31,812 nucleotides of DNA from CAYRKQ01 sp964424985 (GTDB lineage: Bacteria > Patescibacteriota > Saccharimonadia > Saccharimonadales > UBA7683), in contig CAYRKQ010000009.1 in assembly GCA_964424985.1 (NCBI GenBank), forward strand, positions 1 through 31,812, written 5' to 3'. This document shows positions 1-6,482 of this stretch, one piece after another (the first letter of the stretch is position 1; every line of letters begins with the position of its first letter). The translations under genes and the position numbers were made by a program. Below the pieces are notes generated by a model. The model worked only from the letters and a program-made list of their open reading frames with translations. It searched no databases and was not told the origin of the DNA.

Positions 1-54
1 ACTGGGGACACAAGGCTCTTCAAGCCTCTGCTCTACCAACTGAGCTAAAGAGCC
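1..54 (-). tRNA. tRNA-Phe (GAA), partial at window edge
   Basis: Read on the minus strand from 54, a 7-nt acceptor strand is followed by a D arm (GCTC/GAGC) with a normal AGTTGGTA loop. The anticodon stem GAGGC/GCCTT closes the loop TTGAAGA, giving U33 and anticodon GAA. The variable region and the first half of the T stem are present, then the window ends, so the T loop and 3' acceptor strand are missing. It is the last member of a minus-strand tRNA cluster with tRNA-Gly and a Phe-like pseudo-copy. The anticodon assignment is read directly from the sequence. Confidence 0.9.
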
Positions 55-85
55 ATATTGGGAAATGAAACAGATTTGTTAAACG

Positions 86-166
86 GATTTAGCTTGATCC
101 CAATCGCAGAGACAGTGCTCTACCATTGTATTCTTGTACTTCTACGAAGTAACGAGCTAAAGAGCC
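86..166 (-). pseudogene. tRNA-Phe-like pseudo-tRNA with hairpin in the D loop
   Basis: The 13 bases starting at 166 on the minus strand are identical to the 5' end of the real tRNA-Phe (acceptor strand, then GCTC). The match resumes with GGTAGAGC. Between them the 4-nt D-loop piece is replaced by about 29 nt containing the hairpin TACTTC-GTA-GAAGTA. After the D arm no anticodon arm resembling tRNA-Phe can be drawn; a weak T-arm-like stem (GGAT/ATCC) follows near 86-100. It lies 112 nt upstream of the real tRNA-Phe in the same orientation. It may be a decayed partial duplication or a tRNA-like RNA; the 3' limit is uncertain. Confidence 0.55.
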
Positions 167-167
167 G

Positions 168-189
168 GCACCATTACACTGAATGGTGC
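168..189 (-). other. hairpin spanning the tRNA-Gly 3' end
   Basis: Eight bases, GCACCATT, pair perfectly with AATGGTGC around a 6-nt loop. One arm contains the last acceptor base, the discriminator and the CCA of tRNA-Gly; the other is spacer immediately before the Phe-like pseudo-tRNA. There is no T tract, so it is not a terminator. It could affect 3' processing of the precursor. Confidence 0.5.
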
Positions 190-259
190 GGGTAAGGAGA
201 CTCTAACTCCTGGCCTCTTCCTTGGCAAGGAAGCGCTCTAACAACTGAGCTATACCCGC
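184..259 (-). tRNA. tRNA-Gly (GCC) with altered D and T loops
   Basis: A full cloverleaf is seen on the minus strand: acceptor GCGGGTA/TACCCGC, anticodon stem CTTCC/GGAAG, loop TTGCCAA with anticodon GCC, T stem AGGAG/CTCCT, discriminator A and encoded CCA. Two positions that rarely change are altered: the D loop reads AGTTGTTA (T in place of G19) and the T loop reads TTAGAGT (A in place of C56). The tertiary G19-C56 pair therefore becomes a possible U19-A56 pair. A consensus minus-strand promoter lies just upstream at 273-301. Confidence 0.95.
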
Positions 260-272
260 ACGACAAGAGTGT

Positions 273-301
273 ATTATACGGGAATTACTGCCGCCAGGCA
301 A
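273..301 (-). promoter_or_regulatory. promoter of the minus-strand tRNA cluster
   Basis: On the minus strand TTGCCT is followed after 17 nt by a perfect TATAAT, 14 nt upstream of the first base of tRNA-Gly. It most likely drives tRNA-Gly, the pseudo-tRNA and tRNA-Phe as one precursor. Confidence 0.8.
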
Positions 302-307
302 GATTGG

Positions 308-337
308 TTGACAAAACTTGATAAAGTATGATATAAT
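308..337 (+). promoter_or_regulatory. consensus promoter upstream of tRNA-Cys
   Basis: TTGACA (308-313) and TATAAT (332-337) are separated by 18 nt. It fires away from the minus-strand tRNA promoter. About 80 nt downstream is tRNA-Cys. A weak hairpin ending in six T residues (about 340-370) lies between, so part of the transcription may stop early. Confidence 0.75.
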
Positions 338-417
338 TAAAAGATAGGCATCTGCACGGTGTCTTTTTTGTATTTTTGATACAATGTGTAAGATCAACTG
401 AATAATAGTTGAGTCGG

Positions 418-491
418 GGCGCCTTGGCCGAGTGGTTAGGCAGCGGTCTGCAAAACCGCGTACACGGGTTCGACTCCCGTAGGTGCCTCCA
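418..491 (+). tRNA. tRNA-Cys (GCA)
   Basis: Acceptor GGCGCCT pairs with AGGTGCC (one G-U pair), the anticodon stem GCGGT/ACCGC closes loop CTGCAAA with anticodon GCA, and the T arm ACGGG-TTCGACT-CCCGT is canonical. The discriminator is U73, as expected for Cys, and CCA is encoded (489-491). The next gene starts only 13 nt after the CCA, so tRNA and mRNA are probably cotranscribed. Confidence 0.97.
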
Positions 492-504
492 GCATTTATT
501 TTGT

Positions 505-1320
505 ATGAACAAACCTACTATTGGTATAGAGATCGAACTTCCATGGAGAAGTGTGCTTAGTAGGGTGGATCCAGAAGCAGGGTTGATACTTGCGAATTCG
601 AGTGGTTTCTATACACTTCCAGATATAGAAAAAGCTCGTGTTCAGAAGGGTTTTGATGCAGTTGATGAGGAGTACAGAGATCTCGTCGATTCGTTTTTCG
701 GAGAAGATATTGAAAAGCAACATGATGGCTACAGAGAATTTGCATTTAGGCCAAAAGCTGACCATACAGAGATTTCTGAGGTAGCAGAAGGTCTCTATGA
801 AGCCGGAGTTTTAGTTGATGGTGAATCATATCCACTGCATGTAACACTAGGGGGTGTTGCAGCTAAAAATAGTAGCTGGCTGATATTGATGGCAGCCGAA
901 TTAAGTGGCAGTGCAACCGCAAAGAGACTTATTGAGGTTAATACGTGGTCACAAAAAGGCAAAGCGGGAGTCCGTGAGCGCGGGGCAAGAGAAATGAAAC
1001 TGGGTTCAAAAGTGGGGGTAGAGATGCGTAGCCTAGAAGCTCTTTCTTTGGATCAGTTATCGCGAGTAGTGGCAATAACACAAGCAGCGGGAAGTACGCT
1101 TCTTAATAAATTAGCCGGAGATCAACCCGCCATTACCAGATGGACTGAGCTTTATCGTCACTTAATGGAGTCTGTCGAACAAAAAGACATTGATGCACGA
1201 GTTAGATGGAGGAACCCACAGGTAGATCATACCCCATGGCTTGCACTTGGTGCGGCAATAGATGACACGCTTTGGCAGCAAACAACCGAAGCTGGAATTC
1301 AAGCTATTCTACGAGGGTGA
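505..1320 (+). CDS. putative GCS/amidoligase-fold protein
   Basis: A 271-aa protein of uncertain family. It opens with a GIEIE strand motif at about residues 6-10, which resembles the metal/ATP-binding first strand of the carboxylate-amine ligase superfamily (glutamate-cysteine ligase and amidoligase folds). A YPLHVTLGG segment and a later GVEMRSLE segment would fit further strands of that fold. No other motif was recognised and no transmembrane segment is seen. The start was placed at ATG 505, because a longer frame would run back through tRNA-Cys. There is no Shine-Dalgarno sequence, so translation may depend on processing of the tRNA-mRNA precursor. Family membership is inference from motif shape; the substrate is unknown. 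It ends just before the tRNA-Leu promoter. Confidence 0.6.
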   Translation: MNKPTIGIEIELPWRSVLSRVDPEAGLILANSSGFYTLPDIEKARVQKGFDAVDEEYRDLVDSFFGEDIEKQHDGYREFAFRPKADHTEISEVAEGLYEAGVLVDGESYPLHVTLGGVAAKNSSWLILMAAELSGSATAKRLIEVNTWSQKGKAGVRERGAREMKLGSKVGVEMRSLEALSLDQLSRVVAITQAAGSTLLNKLAGDQPAITRWTELYRHLMESVEQKDIDARVRWRNPQVDHTPWLALGAAIDDTLWQQTTEAGIQAILRG

Positions 1321-1329
1321 ATTCCTTGC

Positions 1330-1335
1330 TATAAT
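1330..1335 (+). promoter_or_regulatory. extended -10 promoter of tRNA-Leu
   Basis: TGC followed by TATAAT, 17 nt before the tRNA-Leu 5' end. No good -35 is seen, which fits an extended -10 promoter. Confidence 0.6.
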
Positions 1336-1352
1336 CTATAACGTGTTAATTG

Positions 1353-1440
1353 GGGCGAGTGGCGGAATTGGTATACGCGACGGACTTAAAATCCGTTGGT
1401 TGAATAAGCCTTGAGGGTTCGAGTCCCTCCTCGCCCACCA
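1353..1440 (+). tRNA. tRNA-Leu (TAA)
   Basis: Acceptor GGGCGAG pairs with CTCGCCC. Anticodon stem ACGGA/TCCGT closes loop CTTAAAA with anticodon TAA. A long class II variable arm (TGGTTGAATAAGCC region) and a canonical T arm follow. The discriminator is A and CCA is encoded at 1438-1440. The type II variable arm and A73 both fit leucine. Confidence 0.97.
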
Positions 1441-1447
1441 AATAGAA

Positions 1448-1470
1448 GGTCTGCATTTGCAGATCTTTTT
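1448..1470 (+). terminator. intrinsic terminator after tRNA-Leu
   Basis: The 7-bp stem GGTCTGC/GCAGATC with loop ATTT is followed by five T residues, eight bases after the tRNA CCA. Confidence 0.8.
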
Positions 1471-1475
1471 AGTGC

Positions 1476-1481
1476 TATAAT
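1476..1481 (+). promoter_or_regulatory. extended -10 promoter of the lemA operon
   Basis: TGC-TATAAT, the same nonamer as before tRNA-Leu. A short stem (ACCCT/AGGGT) lies in the leader just before the AAAGGAG ribosome binding site of lemA. Confidence 0.6.
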
Positions 1482-1529
1482 AAAGAGGTAATAAAACCCT
1501 TTAATTAATTCAGGGTAAAGGAGTGTAAG

Positions 1530-2084
1530 ATGACTATTTTGATAATTGTTACAGTGGTTGTAGTGCTGGGGCTGCTTTGGCTCTGGGTAACCTATAATGG
1601 GCTAGTGAAAACAAATGTGCGGGTTGACGAAGCGTGGAGTGACATCACCGTGCAGCTCAAGCGTCGGCTTGATTTGATTCCGAACATTGTCAGTACCGTA
1701 AAAGGCTACGCTAAACATGAAGCTGATGTACTGCAAAACGTAGCCAAAGAACGGGCGGGTACGGTTAACAACTCGGTGAAAGAGGCAGCTCAAACTGAGA
1801 ATATGCTAACTGATGCCTTGAAGTCTGTTTTTGCAGTAGCTGAAAGTAACCCTGATCTAAAAGCTAATACCAACTTCTTGCAACTGCAAGAAGAATTAGT
1901 AGACACTGAAGATAAAATTCAAGCATCACGTCGTTTTTACAATGGTGCAGCCAGAGAGCTTAATATTAAAGTGAAAACATTTCCAACTAATATTTTTGCA
2001 AAACGGCTCGGCTTTTCAGCGCGTGAATTCTTTGAAACAGAAGACCGGGCAGTAGCCGAAAAACCAGTTGAAGTAACATTCTAG
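1530..2084 (+). CDS. lemA: LemA family membrane protein
   Basis: A 184-aa protein of the usual LemA length. It has one N-terminal transmembrane helix (about residues 2-20) followed by the typical YNGLVKTNVRVDEAWSDI region and a mostly helical domain with the RRLDLIPN motif near 45-52. LemA proteins are membrane-anchored helical bundles of unclear function. In many bacteria they sit beside HtpX, and that arrangement is found here, with 12 nt between the two genes. The start is supported by AAAGGAG about 7 nt upstream. It is probably the first gene of an operon running through ligA. Family assignment is firm; the biochemical role is unknown. Confidence 0.95.
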   Translation: MTILIIVTVVVVLGLLWLWVTYNGLVKTNVRVDEAWSDITVQLKRRLDLIPNIVSTVKGYAKHEADVLQNVAKERAGTVNNSVKEAAQTENMLTDALKSVFAVAESNPDLKANTNFLQLQEELVDTEDKIQASRRFYNGAARELNIKVKTFPTNIFAKRLGFSAREFFETEDRAVAEKPVEVTF

Positions 2085-2096
2085 TAGTGCACGCCA

Positions 2097-2966
2097 ATGT
2101 ATTCGCAAATAGCAAAAAATAAGCGCAAAACGTTTTATATCATGAGTTTATTTGTGCTCATTATTGTTGCAATTGGCTATGCGTATGGTCTGTACGTTGG
2201 TGATTTTTCAAGCCTTTACTTTATTTTTGGCTTTGCCCTCATCTATAGTCTCATTAGTTACTTCACTGCCGCGAAGGTGGCTCTGGCGGTAAATGGTGCC
2301 AAAGAAATTGAGAAACGAGATAATCCACGGTTGTATCGTATTGTTGAAAACTTGAGCATCACCACTGGTACGCCAATGCCCAAAATTTATGTTATGAATG
2401 ACTCGGCTCCAAACGCTTTTGCCACCGGGCGCGATCCGAAACACGCCAGCGTGACAGCAACAACCGGGCTCTTGGAGATTATGGAAGACAGCGAGCTAGA
2501 AGCGGTGATGGCGCACGAAATGGGGCATATCCAAAATTATGACATCCGTGTGATGATGATTGTCTTTGCCTGCGTTTCCATTATTGGCCTGATGAGTGAC
2601 TTTCTACTTAGAATGATGTGGTGGGGCGATGAGGACAACCAGAGTCCGATTGCATTAATTGTGGCCATTGCCGTGGCTATTCTTGCACCCATAGTCGCAC
2701 TGTTAGTGCAGATGGCGGTTTCGCGGCGGCGTGAATATTTGGCCGACGCCACGGGTGCCCTCACGACTCGCTATCCAGACGGGCTGGTCTCGGCACTGCA
2801 AAAACTTAAAGAAACGAGCACTGCTACCAAAAAGCAAAATAGTTCAACAGCGCACCTCTTTTTTGCTAACCCCCTAAAAGGAAAGAGTGTTGCTAAGCTC
2901 TTTTCAACCCACCCACCACTTGAAGACCGCATTCGTAAGCTCCAAGACATGGGAAGCAGTTTGTAG
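2097..2966 (+). CDS. htpX: HtpX-type M48 zinc metalloprotease
   Basis: A 289-aa integral membrane protease. Two N-terminal transmembrane helices (about 17-35 and 39-56) precede the zinc motif HEMGH (H140, E141, H144). Two more hydrophobic helices follow (about 152-170 and 182-205), then the RRREYLADA segment that supplies the third zinc ligand, and a THPPLEDRI tail motif typical of HtpX. The family degrades misfolded membrane proteins at the cytoplasmic side. It follows lemA by 12 nt without a clear Shine-Dalgarno sequence, and the next gene begins 3 nt after its stop, so translational coupling is likely. All key catalytic residues are present. Confidence 0.96.
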   Translation: MYSQIAKNKRKTFYIMSLFVLIIVAIGYAYGLYVGDFSSLYFIFGFALIYSLISYFTAAKVALAVNGAKEIEKRDNPRLYRIVENLSITTGTPMPKIYVMNDSAPNAFATGRDPKHASVTATTGLLEIMEDSELEAVMAHEMGHIQNYDIRVMMIVFACVSIIGLMSDFLLRMMWWGDEDNQSPIALIVAIAVAILAPIVALLVQMAVSRRREYLADATGALTTRYPDGLVSALQKLKETSTATKKQNSSTAHLFFANPLKGKSVAKLFSTHPPLEDRIRKLQDMGSSL

Positions 2967-2968
2967 CC

Positions 2969-3949
2969 ATGGAGGTACTTAAAAAAACAAAACGAAAAGT
3001 GAGTGATGTAACGAAAAGGGTGCAATCGTTGCCGGCATCATTTCGAGCCTACAAAAAGCGCGAGCATAAAAAGCAAAAATATAATTCATTTCAGTTGCAA
3101 AAACGTATTCGGGTTCAAGCAAAGCCTCTGCCGTCTTCGTGGCAGCTCATAAAAGAATCGTTACAATTTTTTAAGCACCACGCCTCTGTCTTCCTGTGGA
3201 TTATTGCGATTCACACCTTTTTCTATTTTGTCTTAGTTTACGGCTCGGCGAGTATTAATGTTCGTGAGCTGCAAGATACTTTGCAGACGCTGCTGGGGAC
3301 GCAGGCAAACTCCATTGAAAGTACGACAGCTGTTTTTGGCTCAGTCATTACTGCTCAAACGCAGCGTGAAGGCGCCGCAATTTATAACTTTTTACTATTT
3401 CTCATTATGAGCCTGGCTACTATTTGGTCTATCCGCCGTATTGTAGCCGGTAAAACGTTTTTAATACGCGACGCATTTTATAGCGGCATGAGACCGGCTA
3501 TACCGTTCATCATCATTTTAATGGTCATGTTCGTGCAGCTTATTCCGTTCATGGTGACGAGTTATGTCTACACCGTCGGGCGAGGCAGCGGCATATTTGT
3601 CAGCGGCGTGGAAGACATGCTCTTCTTTTTGTTGGCTCTCACTGCGGGGCTGCTTTCTTTTTACTGGCTTACGACTTCAATTCTTTCGCTCTATGCAGCT
3701 ACCCTGCCAAATATGTATCCGCTGAGGACGCTGCGTCTGACCAAAAAAGTAACGCAGTTTCGCCGGTTTCTGGTCTTTCGCCGACTGATTGCTTTGCCGT
3801 TCATTATCGCCCTCGTGTTTATGGTTATAACTTTATTGGCTATTCGATTTCTGCCGCAAACAAGCTTGTGGGTAGTGCAGTTATTTCCTATTTTCATACT
3901 TCCTCTTATTCACATCTATCTTTTTAAACTCTATAAATCGCTGTTATGA
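2969..3949 (+). CDS. polytopic membrane protein of unknown function
   Basis: A 326-aa protein that I do not recognise as a named family. The first about 60 residues are strongly basic and hydrophilic (many K and R). About six hydrophobic segments follow, near residues 74-92, 134-152, 170-195, 215-243, 268-290 and 297-322. The basic N-terminus and helix spacing suggest that the N-terminus is in the cytoplasm. It lies 3 nt after htpX and overlaps ligA by 4 nt (ATGA), so it is translated as part of the lemA-htpX-ligA operon. There are no catalytic motifs I can name; a role in envelope maintenance with HtpX is only a guess from context. Confidence 0.85.
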   Translation: MEVLKKTKRKVSDVTKRVQSLPASFRAYKKREHKKQKYNSFQLQKRIRVQAKPLPSSWQLIKESLQFFKHHASVFLWIIAIHTFFYFVLVYGSASINVRELQDTLQTLLGTQANSIESTTAVFGSVITAQTQREGAAIYNFLLFLIMSLATIWSIRRIVAGKTFLIRDAFYSGMRPAIPFIIILMVMFVQLIPFMVTSYVYTVGRGSGIFVSGVEDMLFFLLALTAGLLSFYWLTTSILSLYAATLPNMYPLRTLRLTKKVTQFRRFLVFRRLIALPFIIALVFMVITLLAIRFLPQTSLWVVQLFPIFILPLIHIYLFKLYKSLL

Positions 3950-5967
3950 ATGTCGCCGAAGCTCAGTCACGAATTAGCAAACTACGCGAGTTAATTAACG
4001 ATTATCGCTACCACTATCATGTTCTTGATGAATCAACCATGAGTGAAGCGGCTGCTGATAGCTTAAAACATGAACTCTCAGAGCTTGAGGCGCAGTTCCC
4101 GGAACTTATCACGGAAGATTCACCAACGCAGCGAGTAGCCGGCGCCCCGCTCCCTGGCTTTAAGACCGCGCGCCACAGTGGGCGTATGTTGAGCCTGAAT
4201 GATGCGTTTAACGCTGATGAAGTTGAGGCGTGGATGGCACGGATTGAAAAGCTTCTGCCCGCTCAAACATTTGAATACTTTATGGATATTAAAATGGACG
4301 GCTTTGCCTGCGCCCTTGTGTATCAAGATGGCAAACTGGAACGTGCCATCACACGAGGTGACGGCTTTGTCGGTGAAGACGTGACGGCAAATGTGCGAAC
4401 CATAGAATCTGTACCCTTAACGCTACGGGTTGCCAAAGGCTATGAGCATTTTCTAAAGGGTCGCACTGAAATTCGTGGTGAGATCGTGATGTACAAAAGC
4501 GACTTCGAAAAACTTAATAAAGAACGAGCAGCTCAAGAACGGCCGCTGTTTGCCAACCCACGCAATACTGCCGCAGGTACCATCCGCCAACTAGACGCCA
4601 AGCTTGTAGCCACGCGACCGCTACATTTTCATGCCTATGACCTGCAGCGTGACGACCCAAAAGAGGTACCAACCTATGAATATGCCTATGCAGCCCTCAG
4701 GGCAGTGGGTATTATTGCCAACAAGGCGGCTAAAGTAGAAAAAACGCATCAAAAAGTAATGAAATTTGCACAGCTATGGGAGGAAAAACGGCAAGGTCTT
4801 AACTTTAATACTGACGGCTTGGTCATAAAAGTGAATAATCGAGATCAATATGCCGCGTTGGGCGTGGTCGGGAAGGCTCCCCGCGGTGCGGTCGCCTTTA
4901 AATATCCAGCCGAACAGTCGACCACGAAGGTGAAAGATATCTTCATTTCTATTGGACGAACGGGTGCTGCCACGCCGGTAGCCGTGCTTGATGCAGTAGT
5001 GGTAGCAGGAAGCACCGTGCAGATGGCAACCCTTCATAACGAGAGTGAAATTGCACGAAAAGACGTGCGGGTTGGCGACACCGTTATTATTCAAAAGGCT
5101 GGTGATATCATCCCCGAAGTGGTGGAAGTGCTTACCACGCTAAGAAATGGTTCAGAGAAAAAATTTAACATGCCTACCAACTGCCCAGATTGTAATACGA
5201 AGCTGGTAAAAATAAAGGCTGAAGATGCCGTCTGGCGCTGCCCGAATGAAGCCTGCCCCTCGCGAACCTATAAGCGCATACAGCATTTTGCCAGTAAGCC
5301 GGCACTTGATATTGAAGGCCTGGGTGAAAAAAACGTTATTGCACTCATTGAAAATAAGCTAATCGATGACATGGCAGATCTATACACTTTAGAGCAAGAT
5401 GCCGTAGCGGAGCTTGATCGTTTTGCTCGAGTATCGGCTGCAAAGTTAGTAGCAGCGATTGCCAAAAAGAAACACCCGCAGCTGGCTCGGTTTATGTACG
5501 GACTCGGTATTCGGCATGTTGGTGTGCAAACAGCAGTTGACACTGCCCGTCATTTTCGTACGCTTGAGGCCATCGGGGCAGCAACTGTTGAGCAGTTGGC
5601 GGAAGTAGGGGGAGTAGGTGAGGTAGTGGCTGAGTCGATTGTCGAGTGGTTTAGCGAACCAAACAACCAGCAATTACTCGAAAAATTTAAAGAAAAAGGG
5701 GTTGTCCCTTTGGCTGAACAAATAATAGACGGAGCGCTCAGTGGTAAAAGCTTTGTTATTACAGGAAGTCTCAGTGCTTTAAGTCGAGAGCAAGCAGCCC
5801 AGAAGGTTCGAGACCTAGGCGGTGCTTTCCAAACCGCTGTTGGCAAAGAAACGACCTACCTGGTGGCTGGCGACAAGGTCGGTGAGAGCAAGTTGAAAAA
5901 AGCTAAAAGCTTTGGAACCAAGGTAATTAACGAAACTGATTTTCTAAAACTACTTGATCAAAGCTAA
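3946..5967 (+). CDS. ligA: NAD-dependent DNA ligase LigA
   Basis: A 673-aa protein of normal length that seals nicks in DNA using NAD. Order: Ia domain (1-65), adenylation domain with the nucleophile in KMDG (K116), OB fold (about 320-405), a four-cysteine zinc finger (C413, C416, C432, C437), helix-hairpin-helix region with VGGVGEVVAESI near 555, and a C-terminal BRCT domain (about 594-673). Two details are unusual: the residue before the catalytic motif is D (DIKMDG) where E is usual, and the Ia motif reads SEAAADSL, so the tyrosine corresponding to E. coli Tyr35 is alanine. The gene overlaps the preceding one by 4 nt. Confidence 0.98.
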   Translation: MNVAEAQSRISKLRELINDYRYHYHVLDESTMSEAAADSLKHELSELEAQFPELITEDSPTQRVAGAPLPGFKTARHSGRMLSLNDAFNADEVEAWMARIEKLLPAQTFEYFMDIKMDGFACALVYQDGKLERAITRGDGFVGEDVTANVRTIESVPLTLRVAKGYEHFLKGRTEIRGEIVMYKSDFEKLNKERAAQERPLFANPRNTAAGTIRQLDAKLVATRPLHFHAYDLQRDDPKEVPTYEYAYAALRAVGIIANKAAKVEKTHQKVMKFAQLWEEKRQGLNFNTDGLVIKVNNRDQYAALGVVGKAPRGAVAFKYPAEQSTTKVKDIFISIGRTGAATPVAVLDAVVVAGSTVQMATLHNESEIARKDVRVGDTVIIQKAGDIIPEVVEVLTTLRNGSEKKFNMPTNCPDCNTKLVKIKAEDAVWRCPNEACPSRTYKRIQHFASKPALDIEGLGEKNVIALIENKLIDDMADLYTLEQDAVAELDRFARVSAAKLVAAIAKKKHPQLARFMYGLGIRHVGVQTAVDTARHFRTLEAIGAATVEQLAEVGGVGEVVAESIVEWFSEPNNQQLLEKFKEKGVVPLAEQIIDGALSGKSFVITGSLSALSREQAAQKVRDLGGAFQTAVGKETTYLVAGDKVGESKLKKAKSFGTKVINETDFLKLLDQS

Positions 5968-5978
5968 TTAGCTTTTTT
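5960..5978 (+). terminator. short bidirectional terminator-like palindrome
   Basis: AAAGCT-AATT-AGCTTT followed by more T residues. It overlaps the stop codons of ligA and of the convergent gene. The stem is short and AT-rich, so activity is uncertain. Confidence 0.4.
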
Positions 5979-6374
5979 CTTTTCATTGAGGTTTTTGTGC
6001 AATTGCTGGAACAATGTATCGAACCGCTGCTTAGAGTAGTCCCTTTCAATAGCATCGGTTTGCTTTTGCAGCAAGCCTGCCGCTAGGCTAACGAGCAGCA
6101 CAGCCACAAGTACAACAAGGCTAAACTTTGAGAGACTTTTATCACCTTTTCTCATGCTAATAATTGCAAAGACTAGACTAATTACACATAGAACTCCAAA
6201 GATCGTAAAGCTCACTATAAGGGTTGGTCGCAAGTAGGCGAGATTGGCAGTTATATCAACGTTATCTGGATTATTTGTTTTAAGTATGAGACTGGTTAAG
6301 TTGCCGGCCATCAAGGCAACGGGTAACGCGAGTGCTGAAGCGGCTAGTGATATCTTTGCATGTTTTTGATTCAT
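5964..6374 (-). CDS. small two-helix membrane protein, hypothetical
   Basis: A 136-aa protein with an N-terminal hydrophobic helix (about residues 8-28), a second and third hydrophobic stretch (about 50-70 and 81-101), and a charged C-terminal tail rich in K and E. It is convergent with ligA, and the two stop codons overlap. No Shine-Dalgarno sequence is clear upstream of the ATG. No family recognised. The amino-acid composition and intact frame support a real gene, but there is no further evidence. Confidence 0.7.
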   Translation of the reverse strand: MNQKHAKISLAASALALPVALMAGNLTSLILKTNNPDNVDITANLAYLRPTLIVSFTIFGVLCVISLVFAIISMRKGDKSLSKFSLVVLVAVLLVSLAAGLLQKQTDAIERDYSKQRFDTLFQQLHKNLNEKKKAN

Positions 6375-6462
6375 ACTAGTAAGTTTACCATAAACATTTT
6401 AACTTGGAATACGCCACACCTAGTTTGAACCAATAACACTAGTGCTTTCGATGATATAAAGG

Positions 6463-6468
6463 TATACT
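6463..6468 (+). promoter_or_regulatory. candidate -10 for the giant kinase gene
   Basis: TATACT ends 14 nt before the ATG at 6483, leaving room for only a very short leader with a weak AAGTGG ribosome binding site. No clear -35 element is seen. Confidence 0.4.
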
Positions 6469-6482
6469 TATACATAAGTGGT

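Noticed and set aside
409..504. N-terminal extension of the amidoligase-like protein
   Set aside because: The extra 32 codons are the tRNA-Cys gene and its flank; the ATG at 505 gives the natural start of the fold.
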